Below, piece by piece: positions 17,391-26,565 of a stretch of 40,185 nt of DNA. Source of the DNA: JAWXCB01 sp034440455 (GTDB lineage Bacteria; Bacteroidota; Bacteroidia; Chitinophagales; CAIOSU01); contig JAWXCB010000030.1 of assembly GCA_034440455.1 (NCBI GenBank), positions 1 to 40,185 on the forward strand, read 5' to 3'. The translations under genes and the position numbers were made by a program. The notes under the pieces were generated by a model. The model saw nothing but the letters and a program-made list of their open reading frames with translations, did no database searches and was not told where the DNA came from. How positions within the stretch are numbered: position 1 is the stretch's first letter; each line of letters opens with the position of its first letter.

Positions 17391-18330
17391 TGAGTGGCTG
17401 CTGGAACTCTCGAAATTAGCGCGGGTAAAAAATTTAGCCATCATCGCGCTCACGCAATGTTTTGTGCGACTGTATGTCATCAATCCTATTTTCTTCAATT
17501 ACAAAATTGAACACGCGCTCAACAGTTGGCAGTTTGCCTTGTTTGTGCTCGCAACGGTTTGCATTGCGGCAGCAGGCTACATAATCAATGACTATTTTGA
17601 TGTGGATATTGACCGCATTAACAAGCCGGATAAAATGGTGATTGGAAATTTCTTTATGAGGCGCGAGGCGTTTCGTTTACATCTTGTTTTCAATGGCGCA
17701 GGAATCGCGCTTGGTTTTCTTGTCGCTTGGTTTGCGGGAAACATCAAGCTGGGTTTTATTTTTATTGTAATTGCGGGCTTGCTCTGGTTTTACGCGAAGA
17801 CATTCAAGAAAGTATTTCTGCTGGGCAACTTGCTTGTTGCAAGCATCACTGCGCTTACTGTTTTAGTGACGGCATATTTTGAAACGAATTTATTCGGCAG
17901 CGCAGATTTTCTCGTGATTACAGCTAATAAAGAAGTGATGACTCTTGTGCTTGCCTACATGCTGTTTGCCTTTCTCGCCACGCTGATTCGCGAAATCATC
18001 AAAGACATACAGGATGTGGAAGGTGACAGAGAATATGGTTGCAAAACTGTTCCGGTTGTGCTTGGCAGGAGCAGCGCAAAATTGTTTGCAGGTTTTTTTA
18101 TTCTCCTGCTGATTGGTTGTTTGTTTTTCGTGCAGCAACATTTTTTCAAAGACGAGTTGTTTTTGCAAATCTCTTACCTCCTCATTGCGCTGCAACTGCC
18201 GCTTGCGGCACTGTTGTTTTATCTCGTTCCCGCTGCGCAGAAAGATGATTTCGGAAAACTGAGCGAATCGCTTAAAATCATTGTGCTGCTTGGCATCGGC
18301 TCGATGCCTGTGTTTTATTATTTCGTATGA
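17380..18330 (+). CDS. UbiA-family prenyltransferase (geranylgeranylglycerol-phosphate geranylgeranyltransferase-like)
   Basis: A polytopic membrane enzyme that transfers a prenyl group to an acceptor. It has 316 residues with about eight membrane segments. The first Asp-rich motif NDYFDVDIDRINKP (about residues 70-83) and the second, DIQDVEGDREYGCKTVP, bind the Mg2+-diphosphate of the prenyl donor. Bacteroidota members are usually annotated as geranylgeranylglycerol-phosphate synthases, but the acceptor cannot be read from the sequence; menaquinone or haem A pathways use relatives. It starts at ATG 17380 (or 17383) inside the DUF2520 gene and ends with ATGA overlapping maf. Confidence 0.88.
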   Translation: MMNNEWLLELSKLARVKNLAIIALTQCFVRLYVINPIFFNYKIEHALNSWQFALFVLATVCIAAAGYIINDYFDVDIDRINKPDKMVIGNFFMRREAFRLHLVFNGAGIALGFLVAWFAGNIKLGFIFIVIAGLLWFYAKTFKKVFLLGNLLVASITALTVLVTAYFETNLFGSADFLVITANKEVMTLVLAYMLFAFLATLIREIIKDIQDVEGDREYGCKTVPVVLGRSSAKLFAGFFILLLIGCLFFVQQHFFKDELFLQISYLLIALQLPLAALLFYLVPAAQKDDFGKLSESLKIIVLLGIGSMPVFYYFV

Positions 18331-18896
18331 CGTTCAAGGGAAAAATATTGCTTGCATCACAATCACCACGCAGACGTGAAATACTTACGCTCGCTGGATG
18401 TGATTTCAGAGTGATTTCCGCTGATGTGGATGAAACCTACTATGGTGATGTGCCCGTGTTGCAATTCCCTGAACATCTTGCATTGAAAAAAGCAACTGCC
18501 GTAACAAAGAGAGCAGAGCAGGGAGAAATTATTATCGCTGCCGATACGATTGTATTAAAGGATGAAAAAATTTACGGCAAGCCAATAGACCGTGCTGACG
18601 CGATTCGTATTCTCACAGAACTTTCAGGCGCGCGGCACGATGTGATTACGGGTCTATGCCTGCTTGCAAATGGAGAAGCCAAAACATTTTCAGAGCAAAC
18701 GAAAGTCTATTTCAATGCGCTCACCAAAGCGCAAATCACTTACTACGTGGACAACTTCAAGCCCTTTGACAAAGCGGGCGCGTATGCAATTCAAGAATGG
18801 ATAGGAGTTGTCGGCATTCGCAAAATCGAAGGTTGCTACTTCAACGTGATGGGTTTGCCGATGAGCCGCGTGTGGGAGGAGTTGCAGCGCAGTTAA
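18327..18896 (+). CDS. maf: Maf nucleoside triphosphate pyrophosphatase
   Basis: A house-cleaning enzyme that hydrolyses non-canonical or methylated dTTP/UTP-type nucleotides to monophosphates. It has 189 residues, the normal Maf size. The N-terminal motif is ILLASQSPRRREIL. The catalytic ADTIVLKDEKIYGKP contains the essential Asp, and SGARHDVITG and DKAGAYAIQEW are family signatures. The start overlaps the UbiA stop by 4 bp (ATGA). The gene ends tail to tail with a membrane protein on the opposite strand, the two stops sharing 4 bp. Confidence 0.95.
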   Translation: MTFKGKILLASQSPRRREILTLAGCDFRVISADVDETYYGDVPVLQFPEHLALKKATAVTKRAEQGEIIIAADTIVLKDEKIYGKPIDRADAIRILTELSGARHDVITGLCLLANGEAKTFSEQTKVYFNALTKAQITYYVDNFKPFDKAGAYAIQEWIGVVGIRKIEGCYFNVMGLPMSRVWEELQRS

Positions 18897-19381
18897 TCAT
18901 TATCATGTCCGCTGCTTTCTGTTTGGGTAGCAGAAGTTGTTACGCTGCGAATTTCAGGATGCCTGATTTCTCCGCCAGTATTATTCACGCGCGCAATGGT
19001 GGCAATAGCTAACAAAGCGAAAACAAATGTTGCAAGCGTAAGCGTCTTTTGAAGCGGGTTGTGTTTTAGTGTGAAGTAGAATGCAGTTGCAGCAATAATA
19101 CCAAGCAGTTCAATCGATATGATTCCCCACAATGCGGCTTCTTCGTGCGCCTCTACATAAGCTTCTTCAAAGCCGGGATTTTGCTCCAGCACTTCTTCGG
19201 CTGCTTCACCGCTGAAAAATGCGGGTAAGGTTGCGAGCGCAGTGAAAATGAAAATTCCAAAGGCAACTTGCTTCACTTCGCTTCTGTTCAGGAAAAAGCC
19301 TACGATTAAAACAAGAAATCCGATGAGAGTGCTAATAACAGGAAAATGATTGACAAGCAAGTGAAAATGCGCTGCGTTCAT
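18893..19381 (-). CDS. Small conserved membrane protein with an N-terminal His motif
   Basis: A 162-residue protein with four membrane segments, starting at ATG 19381 (MNAAHFHLLVNHFPVIST). The pattern of conserved His near the first helix (HFHLLVNHFP), a HEEAALW before the third, and a C-terminal GGEIRHPEIR is common in Bacteroidota proteins of unknown function and resembles DUF2231-type membrane proteins, where His may bind haem or metal. Function is not established. It lies downstream of a sensor kinase gene on the same strand, with a 66-bp gap, and may be cotranscribed. Confidence 0.7.
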   Translation of the reverse strand: MNAAHFHLLVNHFPVISTLIGFLVLIVGFFLNRSEVKQVAFGIFIFTALATLPAFFSGEAAEEVLEQNPGFEEAYVEAHEEAALWGIISIELLGIIAATAFYFTLKHNPLQKTLTLATFVFALLAIATIARVNNTGGEIRHPEIRSVTTSATQTESSGHDND

Positions 19382-19447
19382 AGTAATGATTTTCAGTAAA
19401 GTTTGCGAAAGTAATATTGAAATCCAAATGACATTGGTCATCAAAGT

Positions 19448-20440
19448 TTATGCAGGAAACTCAACGGTGATTGCAGTTCCTTTCGGTTGGTTATCTGCTA
19501 CGGTAATATTGCCCTTGTGCATTTCTACAATTTTTTTCACAATGAACAACCCGATTCCCGTTCCTTTGGTATTGCGGGTGTCTTCGTTGCCGATGCGGTA
19601 AAATTTATTGAAGATAAGGTTACGTTCTTTTTCGGGAATACCGATACCGTTGTCTTTCACTTCGAGTACAAAGGTATTTGCGCTTTTGTGCAGTTTCACT
19701 TCAACTTCGGCAGGCGCGGGAGAATACTTGATTGCATTCTCCACTAAGTTTTGCAGCAGCGAAGTGAACGCCATCTTGTCGGTTTCGAGCAAGATATTTT
19801 CTGCTATCTCAGAATGGATATGCGCGGTTTCGGAATTTGCTGCCACAATTTTTTGCAGCACATTATTTGTAATGATTGAAATATTTTCAGGCTCTTTAGG
19901 CAACAAAAAAGCGGCATCTTCCATGCGCACGGCAAAGAGAATATTGTCCACCAGCGCGGTGAGTCGGTCAACATCTTCCACTGAGTTTTCAGCAAGCCTG
20001 CGAAATTTATCTTCCAGCGTAACGCGCTTTAATATCGTTTGCAGCGACAGCTTCATTGAAGCAAGCGGTGATTTTAACTCATGCGTGATAGACAGTAGAA
20101 AATTGTTTTGCTGTCGCGCAAGCGCCATTTCTTTTCTAAAAGTGAGCCACAGACGAATGCAGCCGACAGAAAGCAATAAGAGGAACACAGAGCCTTCCCC
20201 GATAATCATCAACTTTTGCCGCAGGTAGCGTTCATGGATGGCATGATACGTGGGAGTATCCAGGTAATTAAGGGAAGATTCAGGCAAATTGTTCTTATGA
20301 TTAAATGAAATTTTCTCTAACTGAATACGATCTTCAAAGGATTGTTCATTTTTCTGTAACAGCAAATACGACCACCAGATAAAGGAGGCGAAAACATAAG
20401 TAACCAGCAGATAAAAAAACAGAAGTGAGCGCGATTTCAT
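19448..20440 (-). CDS. Membrane sensor histidine kinase
   Basis: A two-component sensor of about 330 residues. Two membrane helices (near residues 5-25 and 75-95) flank a short extracytoplasmic domain. Next come the HisKA box SITHELKSPLASMKLS with its phospho-acceptor His, then the N box LVENAIKYSP, the G1 box VKDNGIGIPEKE, the F box FNKFYRIG and the G2 box GTGIGLFIVKKIV. I start it at ATG 20440 (MKSRSLLFF). The upstream in-frame codons derive from an AT-rich repeat and are unlikely to be coding. No response regulator is adjacent, so its partner must be elsewhere. Confidence 0.9.
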   Translation of the reverse strand: MKSRSLLFFYLLVTYVFASFIWWSYLLLQKNEQSFEDRIQLEKISFNHKNNLPESSLNYLDTPTYHAIHERYLRQKLMIIGEGSVFLLLLSVGCIRLWLTFRKEMALARQQNNFLLSITHELKSPLASMKLSLQTILKRVTLEDKFRRLAENSVEDVDRLTALVDNILFAVRMEDAAFLLPKEPENISIITNNVLQKIVAANSETAHIHSEIAENILLETDKMAFTSLLQNLVENAIKYSPAPAEVEVKLHKSANTFVLEVKDNGIGIPEKERNLIFNKFYRIGNEDTRNTKGTGIGLFIVKKIVEMHKGNITVADNQPKGTAITVEFPA

Positions 20441-20474
20441 TTGTTGATTACGAAAATTAGGAATTAGGAATGGA

Positions 20475-20524
20475 GAATTAGAAATTTTCAAACACTCGTT
20501 GCTGCAATTCCTAATTTCTAATTC
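20475..20524. repeat. 12-bp inverted repeat between two sensor-kinase genes
   Basis: GAATTAGAAATT (20475-20486) and AATTTCTAATTC (20513-20524) are perfect inverted arms separated by 26 bp. Related AATTAGGAATT units lie just to the left. The right arm touches the stop codon of the large kinase, so it could fold at the 3' end of that transcript, but there is no T-tract of terminator type. Confidence 0.5.
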
Positions 20525-23500
20525 TATTTGTGTTCCGGCAGTTCGATAAAAAACGTAGTGCCTGTATTTACGGTTGATTCAAACCAAATTTTGCCATTCG
20601 CATTTTCAATGATTTCTCTTGTCAAAGCAAGTCCTAAACCGGAGCCGCTTGATTTAGTTGTAAAATTCGGAGTGAATACTTTTTGCGCCTGGTCGCTGGA
20701 AATACCAATGCCGTTATCTTTTACAGAAGCAATTACACTACCGTTTTTTGAAACAAGTTCAATTTGCACGATACCTTCCCGCTCAAAGGGAATTGCCTGC
20801 GAAGCATTTTTTACCAAATTATTGAACGCGCTCAATAATTGGTTTTTATCTGCAAACACTTTGAATTGCTTTTCAGGTTTATTGAATTGAATCTGCACAT
20901 GCTTCTCTTCGCTGAACAGGTTCACCGAATTTTCAATCACGTCAGCAATATTCAATACTTCGTTTTGTGCTTTGGGCATTTTAGCAAACGAGGAGAATTC
21001 GTTGGCGATATGCGCGAGGTTATCAATCTGTTCAATCAAAGTCACTGAAACTTTTTTTGCAAGCTCATGCGCTCTGGGGTCGTTCTCTGCAATGGAGCGT
21101 TGCAAATGCTGAATACTCAATTTCATCGGAGTAAGGGGATTTTTAATTTCATGCGCGATTTGCTTTGCCATTTCGCGCCACGCGCTTTCGCGTTCTGACT
21201 TAGCAAGCAGAAGCGCGCTTTTTTCCAATTCAGAAATCATCTTGTTGTACTCAGCAACGAGCGTCCCGATCTCATCGTTGCTTTTCCACTCAATCGGTTC
21301 GTTCTTCATTGTGAGCTTCACTAATTTCAACTTTTCACTGATTGCGCTAAGTGAGCGTGTCACCGAGTCGGAAAGTAAATACGCAAGCACACCTGCAAGC
21401 ACTAAGAGCAGAACGTACACATTCACCAATGTAATAAGCAGCGCAGAAATTTCATTATTCAATTCGCGCTCTTTGGCAAAGTAGGGAAGATTTAAATAAG
21501 CGAGTAAGTTGCCTTCATAATTGCGGATGGGAGAATAAATTGAGAGGTAATGCAGATTACCAATTTGCTCGTTTTGGATGAATTGTGTTTTCTTTTTCAA
21601 CGCCACATTTTTAAATGCAGTAGGCTCCATCATACTTGAAAGGACGCCTTTCTCAAAAATTTCCGGCTGCGAAGTATTAAGCACCTTTCCAGTGGAATCA
21701 TAGATGTTGATGTCCATTCCATGAATGTCAGAGAGTGCGGAAAGGTCAATCGGGCTATTTGTTGTTGTTTGTGATGAAAGAATAGTAGAGTCTTCTTTCA
21801 GGATGTATTCGATTGCCGTGCGGATGTCGTTTTGTTTCTCTATGAGATGCTCATTGTGCGTTGATTCAAATTCAGACGCGAAGTGTGAAATCGTTACATA
21901 GCCGATAACAAAGAAGGAGAAAATGATAATGAAAATCATCGAGAACTGAATCTTATCACGAAACGACATGCTGAAAGGGCGTTCATACCGGTTTCTATAT
22001 CGCACAGCAATTATCATGTAGCGCAGCAAGACAAACGAAAGTCCGAAAAGAAGGTAAATGCAAAACAGATAAGAGAACAGAGAAATGGGCTGAATGAAAC
22101 TACTATGTCCCCCTGTGATAATTACTTCTTTATCTTCTGACGCATTGTAAACAAGATGAACGAGCGCATCTTCTTTCACTTCATAAAATTCATCTTGCGG
22201 TGAGTTCTGCTGAAAAGGAAAACGGTGCGGATAAGCATAATTGCCGCTTTTTTTTACAAGAGAACCAAGCGAGTAGAGAGCGTAGCTGTACCTATCAAGA
22301 ATGTCGGGTGGTTTAACCTTTTCTTCAAGCAATAATTCGGGATAAAGATTTGCCTGCGAATACGTTTTGGGAGTCAGTTCAAGCACTACCGAGCCAAGTA
22401 ATTTCCCTCTGTGAATGATGGGAAGATTGCTGATATAAGCGTAACTGCCGGATGCTTTTGGAATGTAAAAAAGATAATCGCTTTCCGTTTGTTGAACGCG
22501 GGCAAGCAATTCGTCATTCAACAGTTCAAGGTATTCATCTTTTGTTGAGCGCAGCAACTTGCCTTCCGTATTCAGCGTGTACACATGCACATCATATTTT
22601 CTGAAAAAACCGCTGAAGTATTTATTGATAACGCGATCAACAATTTCCTGCGTAGAAATAAATGGTCGTCTGAAATAGTTGCGAATGAATAGATCATTTA
22701 AGATTTTTTTCTGCACATCAATAAAAAGATATTCAGTAATCAGGTCGCGCTCAATGGAAAGCTTACGGGCGAGCGCCTTTCTGCGGTCAAGGTCGCGGTT
22801 TTGGTTAAAGTGATAGAGATAAATGGAAGAAAACATGGAGAGCGCGGCAATAAGCGCAATCATGTTAGAAAGCGAAGTAAGCGACAACTGCTGCAATACC
22901 ATGCGTTGTAAAAAGAGAACCAATAGCAGAATCGCGACAGCGGCAAAATATTCTGAATGCGGACATCCTATCAACCACATTGCTCCGAGATAAATAAGAA
23001 AGGAGAGCAGCGTTGCATAAAGAAGCGTTTTCCCACTTGCGTTCCATGCGGAAATAAGCTGAATGAATTTTGCCGAAATCAAAGTGAAACAGGATAAGGC
23101 AAGCGTCAGGCAGCCCAACCCGATGAAGCTATAAATGTTGAGCGAGAGAAAGTCATTTAAATCAAACGGGATTTTTGAGTCAAGCAGAAGGCTTTCAAAA
23201 AGGGAAGAAAGAATTCTGGATGAAAAAAAGAGCAGCAGAAAAATTGCAACCGCAGCAATAAACTTCAAGTATGGCGTGCCATTCCATGAAAACCTGAGCT
23301 TCACATTTCTGTAGAAAAAAACGACAATCCAAAAGAGCATTAGCAAATTAATGGCAAGGTCGCCAAGCGATTTATTGAGCGCTGACGATGCGAACAATTG
23401 CGGGTTGAACAAATTGAAATCGTATAGCCCGTGCGGAAAGTTATAGATAAGTGTAAGCCACCGGATGAAGGTGAATGCAGAAACAAGAGCAAGCAGCGCT

Positions 23501-24228
23501 ATCCATGCGTTTTGCACAGAGAAATTTTTCAGCAAAAAAAATACTGCAAAAAGAAGCGATGCCAGCGCCAACAGGAACAGCGCCACCTTTGGATAGTCCG
23601 GGTAATCATAAGCCCTTGATGGGTTAGACTCCAAATAGAACAATGCTTTACCGCTTCTGTTATTTACTGGTGTGCCGCCATCTTGTCCATTGAGTGAAAG
23701 GTCTGTATAATCCGGAAGTTCAAAAATCGGATTGAAACTGTTTTTTAAGAAATTATTCTCAACGCTGAAATTATGCTTCAGCAAGATGAGGCGGATAACG
23801 CTGTAATCCTGCCCATCAAATATTTTTTTTGATTTTGAAATTTCATAATAGCCATTCTCTAATTTGATTGAATTCCCTTCCTGCGAGGCAACCGCATTTA
23901 CAAGAAAATCAGGCGGAATAACCTTGTTTTCATTCCAAAATACCAGTTCAGTTCCTTTGTAAATGAGAAACGAATAAGGTTTCTTCTGTAAAATTTCGAG
24001 ATAACGGGAATCAAGTTTGTTTTTAAAAACATCATTCATAATCTCCTCATTGGCGAGGAGACTGTCATAGTCACTGATGATTTTGCTTAATGCCGCCTCG
24101 ACTTTCTTCGTGAGCACAAACTCCGGGTCGGGCGCGTTCAGTTTACTTGATAAAAAAGAAAAACTATAGAGCAGCGCGGCAAGCAGAAGAAACAGAAATG
24201 ATTTTTTTGTGTGGCTGTTCAGTTGCAT
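20524..24228 (-). CDS. Large NtrY-like membrane sensor histidine kinase
   Basis: A protein of about 1234 residues, much longer than typical kinases. It starts at ATG 24228 (MQLNSHTKKSF), 13 bp after mazG ends. The N-terminal half has a signal anchor, an extracytoplasmic domain and a block of about eight to ten membrane helices; a second long extracytoplasmic sensor region lies between later helices. A HAMP-like linker (SDSVTRSLSAISEKL) leads to the H box IAHEIKNPLTPMKLS, the NtrY/AtoS type, then NNLVKNASQAIP, VKDNGIGISSDQ and GSGLGLALTREI. No response regulator is nearby. The ligand is unknown. The multi-helix module may sense membrane state or a small molecule. Confidence 0.9.
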   Translation of the reverse strand: MQLNSHTKKSFLFLLLAALLYSFSFLSSKLNAPDPEFVLTKKVEAALSKIISDYDSLLANEEIMNDVFKNKLDSRYLEILQKKPYSFLIYKGTELVFWNENKVIPPDFLVNAVASQEGNSIKLENGYYEISKSKKIFDGQDYSVIRLILLKHNFSVENNFLKNSFNPIFELPDYTDLSLNGQDGGTPVNNRSGKALFYLESNPSRAYDYPDYPKVALFLLALASLLFAVFFLLKNFSVQNAWIALLALVSAFTFIRWLTLIYNFPHGLYDFNLFNPQLFASSALNKSLGDLAINLLMLFWIVVFFYRNVKLRFSWNGTPYLKFIAAVAIFLLLFFSSRILSSLFESLLLDSKIPFDLNDFLSLNIYSFIGLGCLTLALSCFTLISAKFIQLISAWNASGKTLLYATLLSFLIYLGAMWLIGCPHSEYFAAVAILLLVLFLQRMVLQQLSLTSLSNMIALIAALSMFSSIYLYHFNQNRDLDRRKALARKLSIERDLITEYLFIDVQKKILNDLFIRNYFRRPFISTQEIVDRVINKYFSGFFRKYDVHVYTLNTEGKLLRSTKDEYLELLNDELLARVQQTESDYLFYIPKASGSYAYISNLPIIHRGKLLGSVVLELTPKTYSQANLYPELLLEEKVKPPDILDRYSYALYSLGSLVKKSGNYAYPHRFPFQQNSPQDEFYEVKEDALVHLVYNASEDKEVIITGGHSSFIQPISLFSYLFCIYLLFGLSFVLLRYMIIAVRYRNRYERPFSMSFRDKIQFSMIFIIIFSFFVIGYVTISHFASEFESTHNEHLIEKQNDIRTAIEYILKEDSTILSSQTTTNSPIDLSALSDIHGMDINIYDSTGKVLNTSQPEIFEKGVLSSMMEPTAFKNVALKKKTQFIQNEQIGNLHYLSIYSPIRNYEGNLLAYLNLPYFAKERELNNEISALLITLVNVYVLLLVLAGVLAYLLSDSVTRSLSAISEKLKLVKLTMKNEPIEWKSNDEIGTLVAEYNKMISELEKSALLLAKSERESAWREMAKQIAHEIKNPLTPMKLSIQHLQRSIAENDPRAHELAKKVSVTLIEQIDNLAHIANEFSSFAKMPKAQNEVLNIADVIENSVNLFSEEKHVQIQFNKPEKQFKVFADKNQLLSAFNNLVKNASQAIPFEREGIVQIELVSKNGSVIASVKDNGIGISSDQAQKVFTPNFTTKSSGSGLGLALTREIIENANGKIWFESTVNTGTTFFIELPEHK

Positions 24229-24241
24229 ACTGTTCTCTGCC

Positions 24242-25063
24242 CTATGAAATCTGCTCGCTTTGACGACCGTTTTCCTCTGAGAGCAGAGAGGTTTCTTCTT
24301 CTTTCGCTTTATTCCACAAGGCATCCATTTCTTGCAGTGTCATTGAGTTTAAATCTCCCTTGTTCTTGTTCACGCTATCTTCAATGAATTGAAATCTGCG
24401 CACAAATTTTTTGTTTGTTTTTTCCAACGCGCGTTCCGGGTCAACATTGATGTAGCGGGCGTAATTAATGAGCGCAAACAACAAGTCTCCGAATTCCTGC
24501 TCTGTTTTTTCGGCATCCAATTTTTGAGCGCTCGTTTCCGCATAAAGTTCATCCATCTCTTCTCTTACTTTATCCCAAACCTGTTCTGCATTTTCCCATT
24601 GAAATCCAACTTGTTTCACTTTATCCTGAATGCGATACGCCTTAATTAAAGCGGGCAACGATGGCGGCAAGCCCGACAAGATTGATTTTTTTCCTTCTTT
24701 CAACTTCAGCTTCTCCCAATTCTGTTTCACTGCCTCCTCAGAGTTGAGTTGCAAATCACCATAGACGTGCGGATGCCGCTGGATAAGCTTTTCGCAATGA
24801 TGATTAATTACATCTGTTATAGTAAATGCGCCCGCCTCAGAGGCGATTTTCGCATAAAACACGATGTGCAAAAGCAAATCGCCCAATTCTTCTTTTATGC
24901 CCTGCATATCCTCGTTGATAATTGCATCGGCAAGCTCGTAGGTTTCTTCAATGGTAAGATTACGGAGGCTTTGTATCGTTTGCTTTTTATCCCACGGGCA
25001 TTTTTCCCTTAGTTCGTCCATGATTTTCAGCAGCCTGCCAAAAGCGTTTAACTGTTCCTGCAT
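24242..25063 (-). CDS. mazG: Nucleoside triphosphate pyrophosphohydrolase MazG
   Basis: An all-alpha NTP pyrophosphatase that removes aberrant nucleotides. It has 273 residues with the usual two tandem MazG domains. The first carries LREKCPWDKKQTIQSL and the metal-binding EETYELADAI and EELGDLLLHIVFYAKI (EExxE and ExxD motifs). The second carries the equivalent EEMDELYAET and EQEFGDLLFALINYARY. The ATG start at 25063 is the natural one. It is followed after 13 bp by the large sensor kinase, probably in one operon. Confidence 0.95.
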   Translation of the reverse strand: MQEQLNAFGRLLKIMDELREKCPWDKKQTIQSLRNLTIEETYELADAIINEDMQGIKEELGDLLLHIVFYAKIASEAGAFTITDVINHHCEKLIQRHPHVYGDLQLNSEEAVKQNWEKLKLKEGKKSILSGLPPSLPALIKAYRIQDKVKQVGFQWENAEQVWDKVREEMDELYAETSAQKLDAEKTEQEFGDLLFALINYARYINVDPERALEKTNKKFVRRFQFIEDSVNKNKGDLNSMTLQEMDALWNKAKEEETSLLSEENGRQSEQIS

Positions 25064-25221
25064 CTGTTATTTATGTAAAAAAATAAAATTAACATTTTAA
25101 GGTGGAAGGCTTGCCCTGAATGATGAGCTTGTAATCATTTTGAGCTTCACAGGATATTAACTGACAAATGTCATTTTGAACAAACAAGAGAACCTTTTAC
25201 CTATACCAAAAATTTGTAACC

Positions 25222-25878
25222 ATGACTTTCAAACCCAAGTTTATTTTATTCCTTTCAGCAGCGCTTGCGCTATTTGGCATTGGTGGCTGCAACCTCTATC
25301 CCGACAGTGAAACCCGTGTTGAGGATTTGGACATCACATTAACACATTATGACAAAGAAAATGATTTTATGCAAAACCAGACTTACAGTATTGTTGACGA
25401 AGTAGTGGAAATAGATTCTGATACCAACAATGCTCCATCCCCGGTTGCGAACAGCGATCTTATCATTCAGCAGATTGAAGCAAACATGGCAGCCTTGGGA
25501 TATACGAAAGTGAACGACAATCAGGATCCTGATTTGCGCGTTGTAGCAACAGCAACGGAGAATACACAGTATTTTATTATAACTACTATGATTACTGGTA
25601 TTGGTATGGTGGTAGTTGGTATGGCTATGGCGGCTGGTGGGGTGTTGCTGCTACTATTATCCGCCTGCTATCCGGTGGTTGAATCATATACGTCAGGCAC
25701 TCTTATCATGCAAATGGCACAATATAAAGACACTGCTCCCGGTGATACAATTAAAATGGTATGGACCGGAGTTGTAAACGGCTTGCTTGATGAAGACACA
25801 CAAGCCAACCTGAAAACGAGAATCAAAAGTTCTATTGACGAGGCGTTTGAGCAATCTCCTTATCTAAAGGTTGAATGA
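25222..25878 (+). CDS. DUF4136 family lipoprotein with a frame-scrambled middle
   Basis: A 218-residue lipoprotein (lipobox IGGC near residue 23) of the DUF4136 family: TRVEDLDITLTHYDKENDFM at the N-terminus, and a C-terminal SYTSGTLIMQMAQYKD with VWTGVVNGLL. Function is unknown; the family is periplasmic. In family members the middle is Tyr/Gly/Trp-rich. Here the current frame instead reads a hydrophobic run (ITGIGMVVVGMAMAAGG), while another frame over 25575-25643 reads YWYWYGGSWYGYGGWWG, and a third over 25643-25666 reads Cys/Tyr/Pro. The expected composition is therefore present but spread over three frames. This could be compensated indels or sequence errors. The predicted hydrophobic stretch should not be taken as a membrane helix. 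Confidence 0.75.
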   Translation: MTFKPKFILFLSAALALFGIGGCNLYPDSETRVEDLDITLTHYDKENDFMQNQTYSIVDEVVEIDSDTNNAPSPVANSDLIIQQIEANMAALGYTKVNDNQDPDLRVVATATENTQYFIITTMITGIGMVVVGMAMAAGGVLLLLLSACYPVVESYTSGTLIMQMAQYKDTAPGDTIKMVWTGVVNGLLDEDTQANLKTRIKSSIDEAFEQSPYLKVE

Positions 25879-25913
25879 TTCTGTAATTAAAATCACACTT
25901 TAAAAAACGAACA

Positions 25914-26531
25914 ATGAAAAAATATATTCTCATCATAGCAATTACGCTTGCGGGCATCAATGTTCACGCGCAGGAGAAAGGCAGCGGCATGTTGCAACTC
26001 AATTATCACATGGCGATGCCTACAAGTGATTTTAAAGATTTCTTAGACGAGCCTTCTTTCCGTGGGTTCTCGGCTGATTACCGCTACTATGCGGCAGACA
26101 AATTTGCCGTGGGACTTCAATCCGGCTATCATGTGTTTTCTCATAAGTATCCGAGGGACACGTATTATTTTGACAACGGTGCGGCAACACTCGTGCAGTG
26201 GCGCTATGTGCATGTTGTTCCTATTATAGCCGTAGCGCATTATGACCTCCTTGCGGAAGACAGCAAATTGCAAGTGTCCGCAGGGCTTGGCATGGGAGCT
26301 TATTATGTGCGCGAAGAGGCTTGGATAGGTCTTTACACCCTCACCGCTGAGCAGTGGGGATTTGGTTTGGCACCTGAAGTAATGCTGCGCTATAATTTCA
26401 ACGACCGCTTCGGCATGTTGTTTTCACCGCGCTATGAAGTGGTGTTTGGCGGTGAACGCGCCAATCTCGCTGACGAAAAGAATAATCTCGCTTATTGGGA
26501 TTTCAGGTTTGGAGCTTACTTCAAATTGTGA
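25914..26531 (+). CDS. Outer-membrane beta-barrel protein
   Basis: A 205-residue exported protein with a signal peptide (MKKYILIIAITLAGINVHAQ). Alternating hydrophobic/aromatic strands follow throughout (GMLQLNYHMAM, FAVGLQSGYHVF, WGFGLAPEVMLRYNF, FGMLFSPRYEVVFG) and a C-terminal aromatic strand FRFGAYFKL, typical of OmpA/OmpW-like small barrels assembled by BAM. Specific function is unknown. It lies 36 bp after the DUF4136 gene on the same strand and is followed by a strong terminator, so the two likely form a short operon. Confidence 0.8.
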   Translation: MKKYILIIAITLAGINVHAQEKGSGMLQLNYHMAMPTSDFKDFLDEPSFRGFSADYRYYAADKFAVGLQSGYHVFSHKYPRDTYYFDNGAATLVQWRYVHVVPIIAVAHYDLLAEDSKLQVSAGLGMGAYYVREEAWIGLYTLTAEQWGFGLAPEVMLRYNFNDRFGMLFSPRYEVVFGGERANLADEKNNLAYWDFRFGAYFKL

Positions 26532-26565
26532 ATTAATAAAACACGCGTGACGCGTATTTGACAAT

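Noticed and set aside
25573..25665. Transmembrane helix in the DUF4136 lipoprotein
   Set aside because: The hydrophobic stretch is better explained as an out-of-frame reading of a Tyr/Gly/Trp-rich segment.
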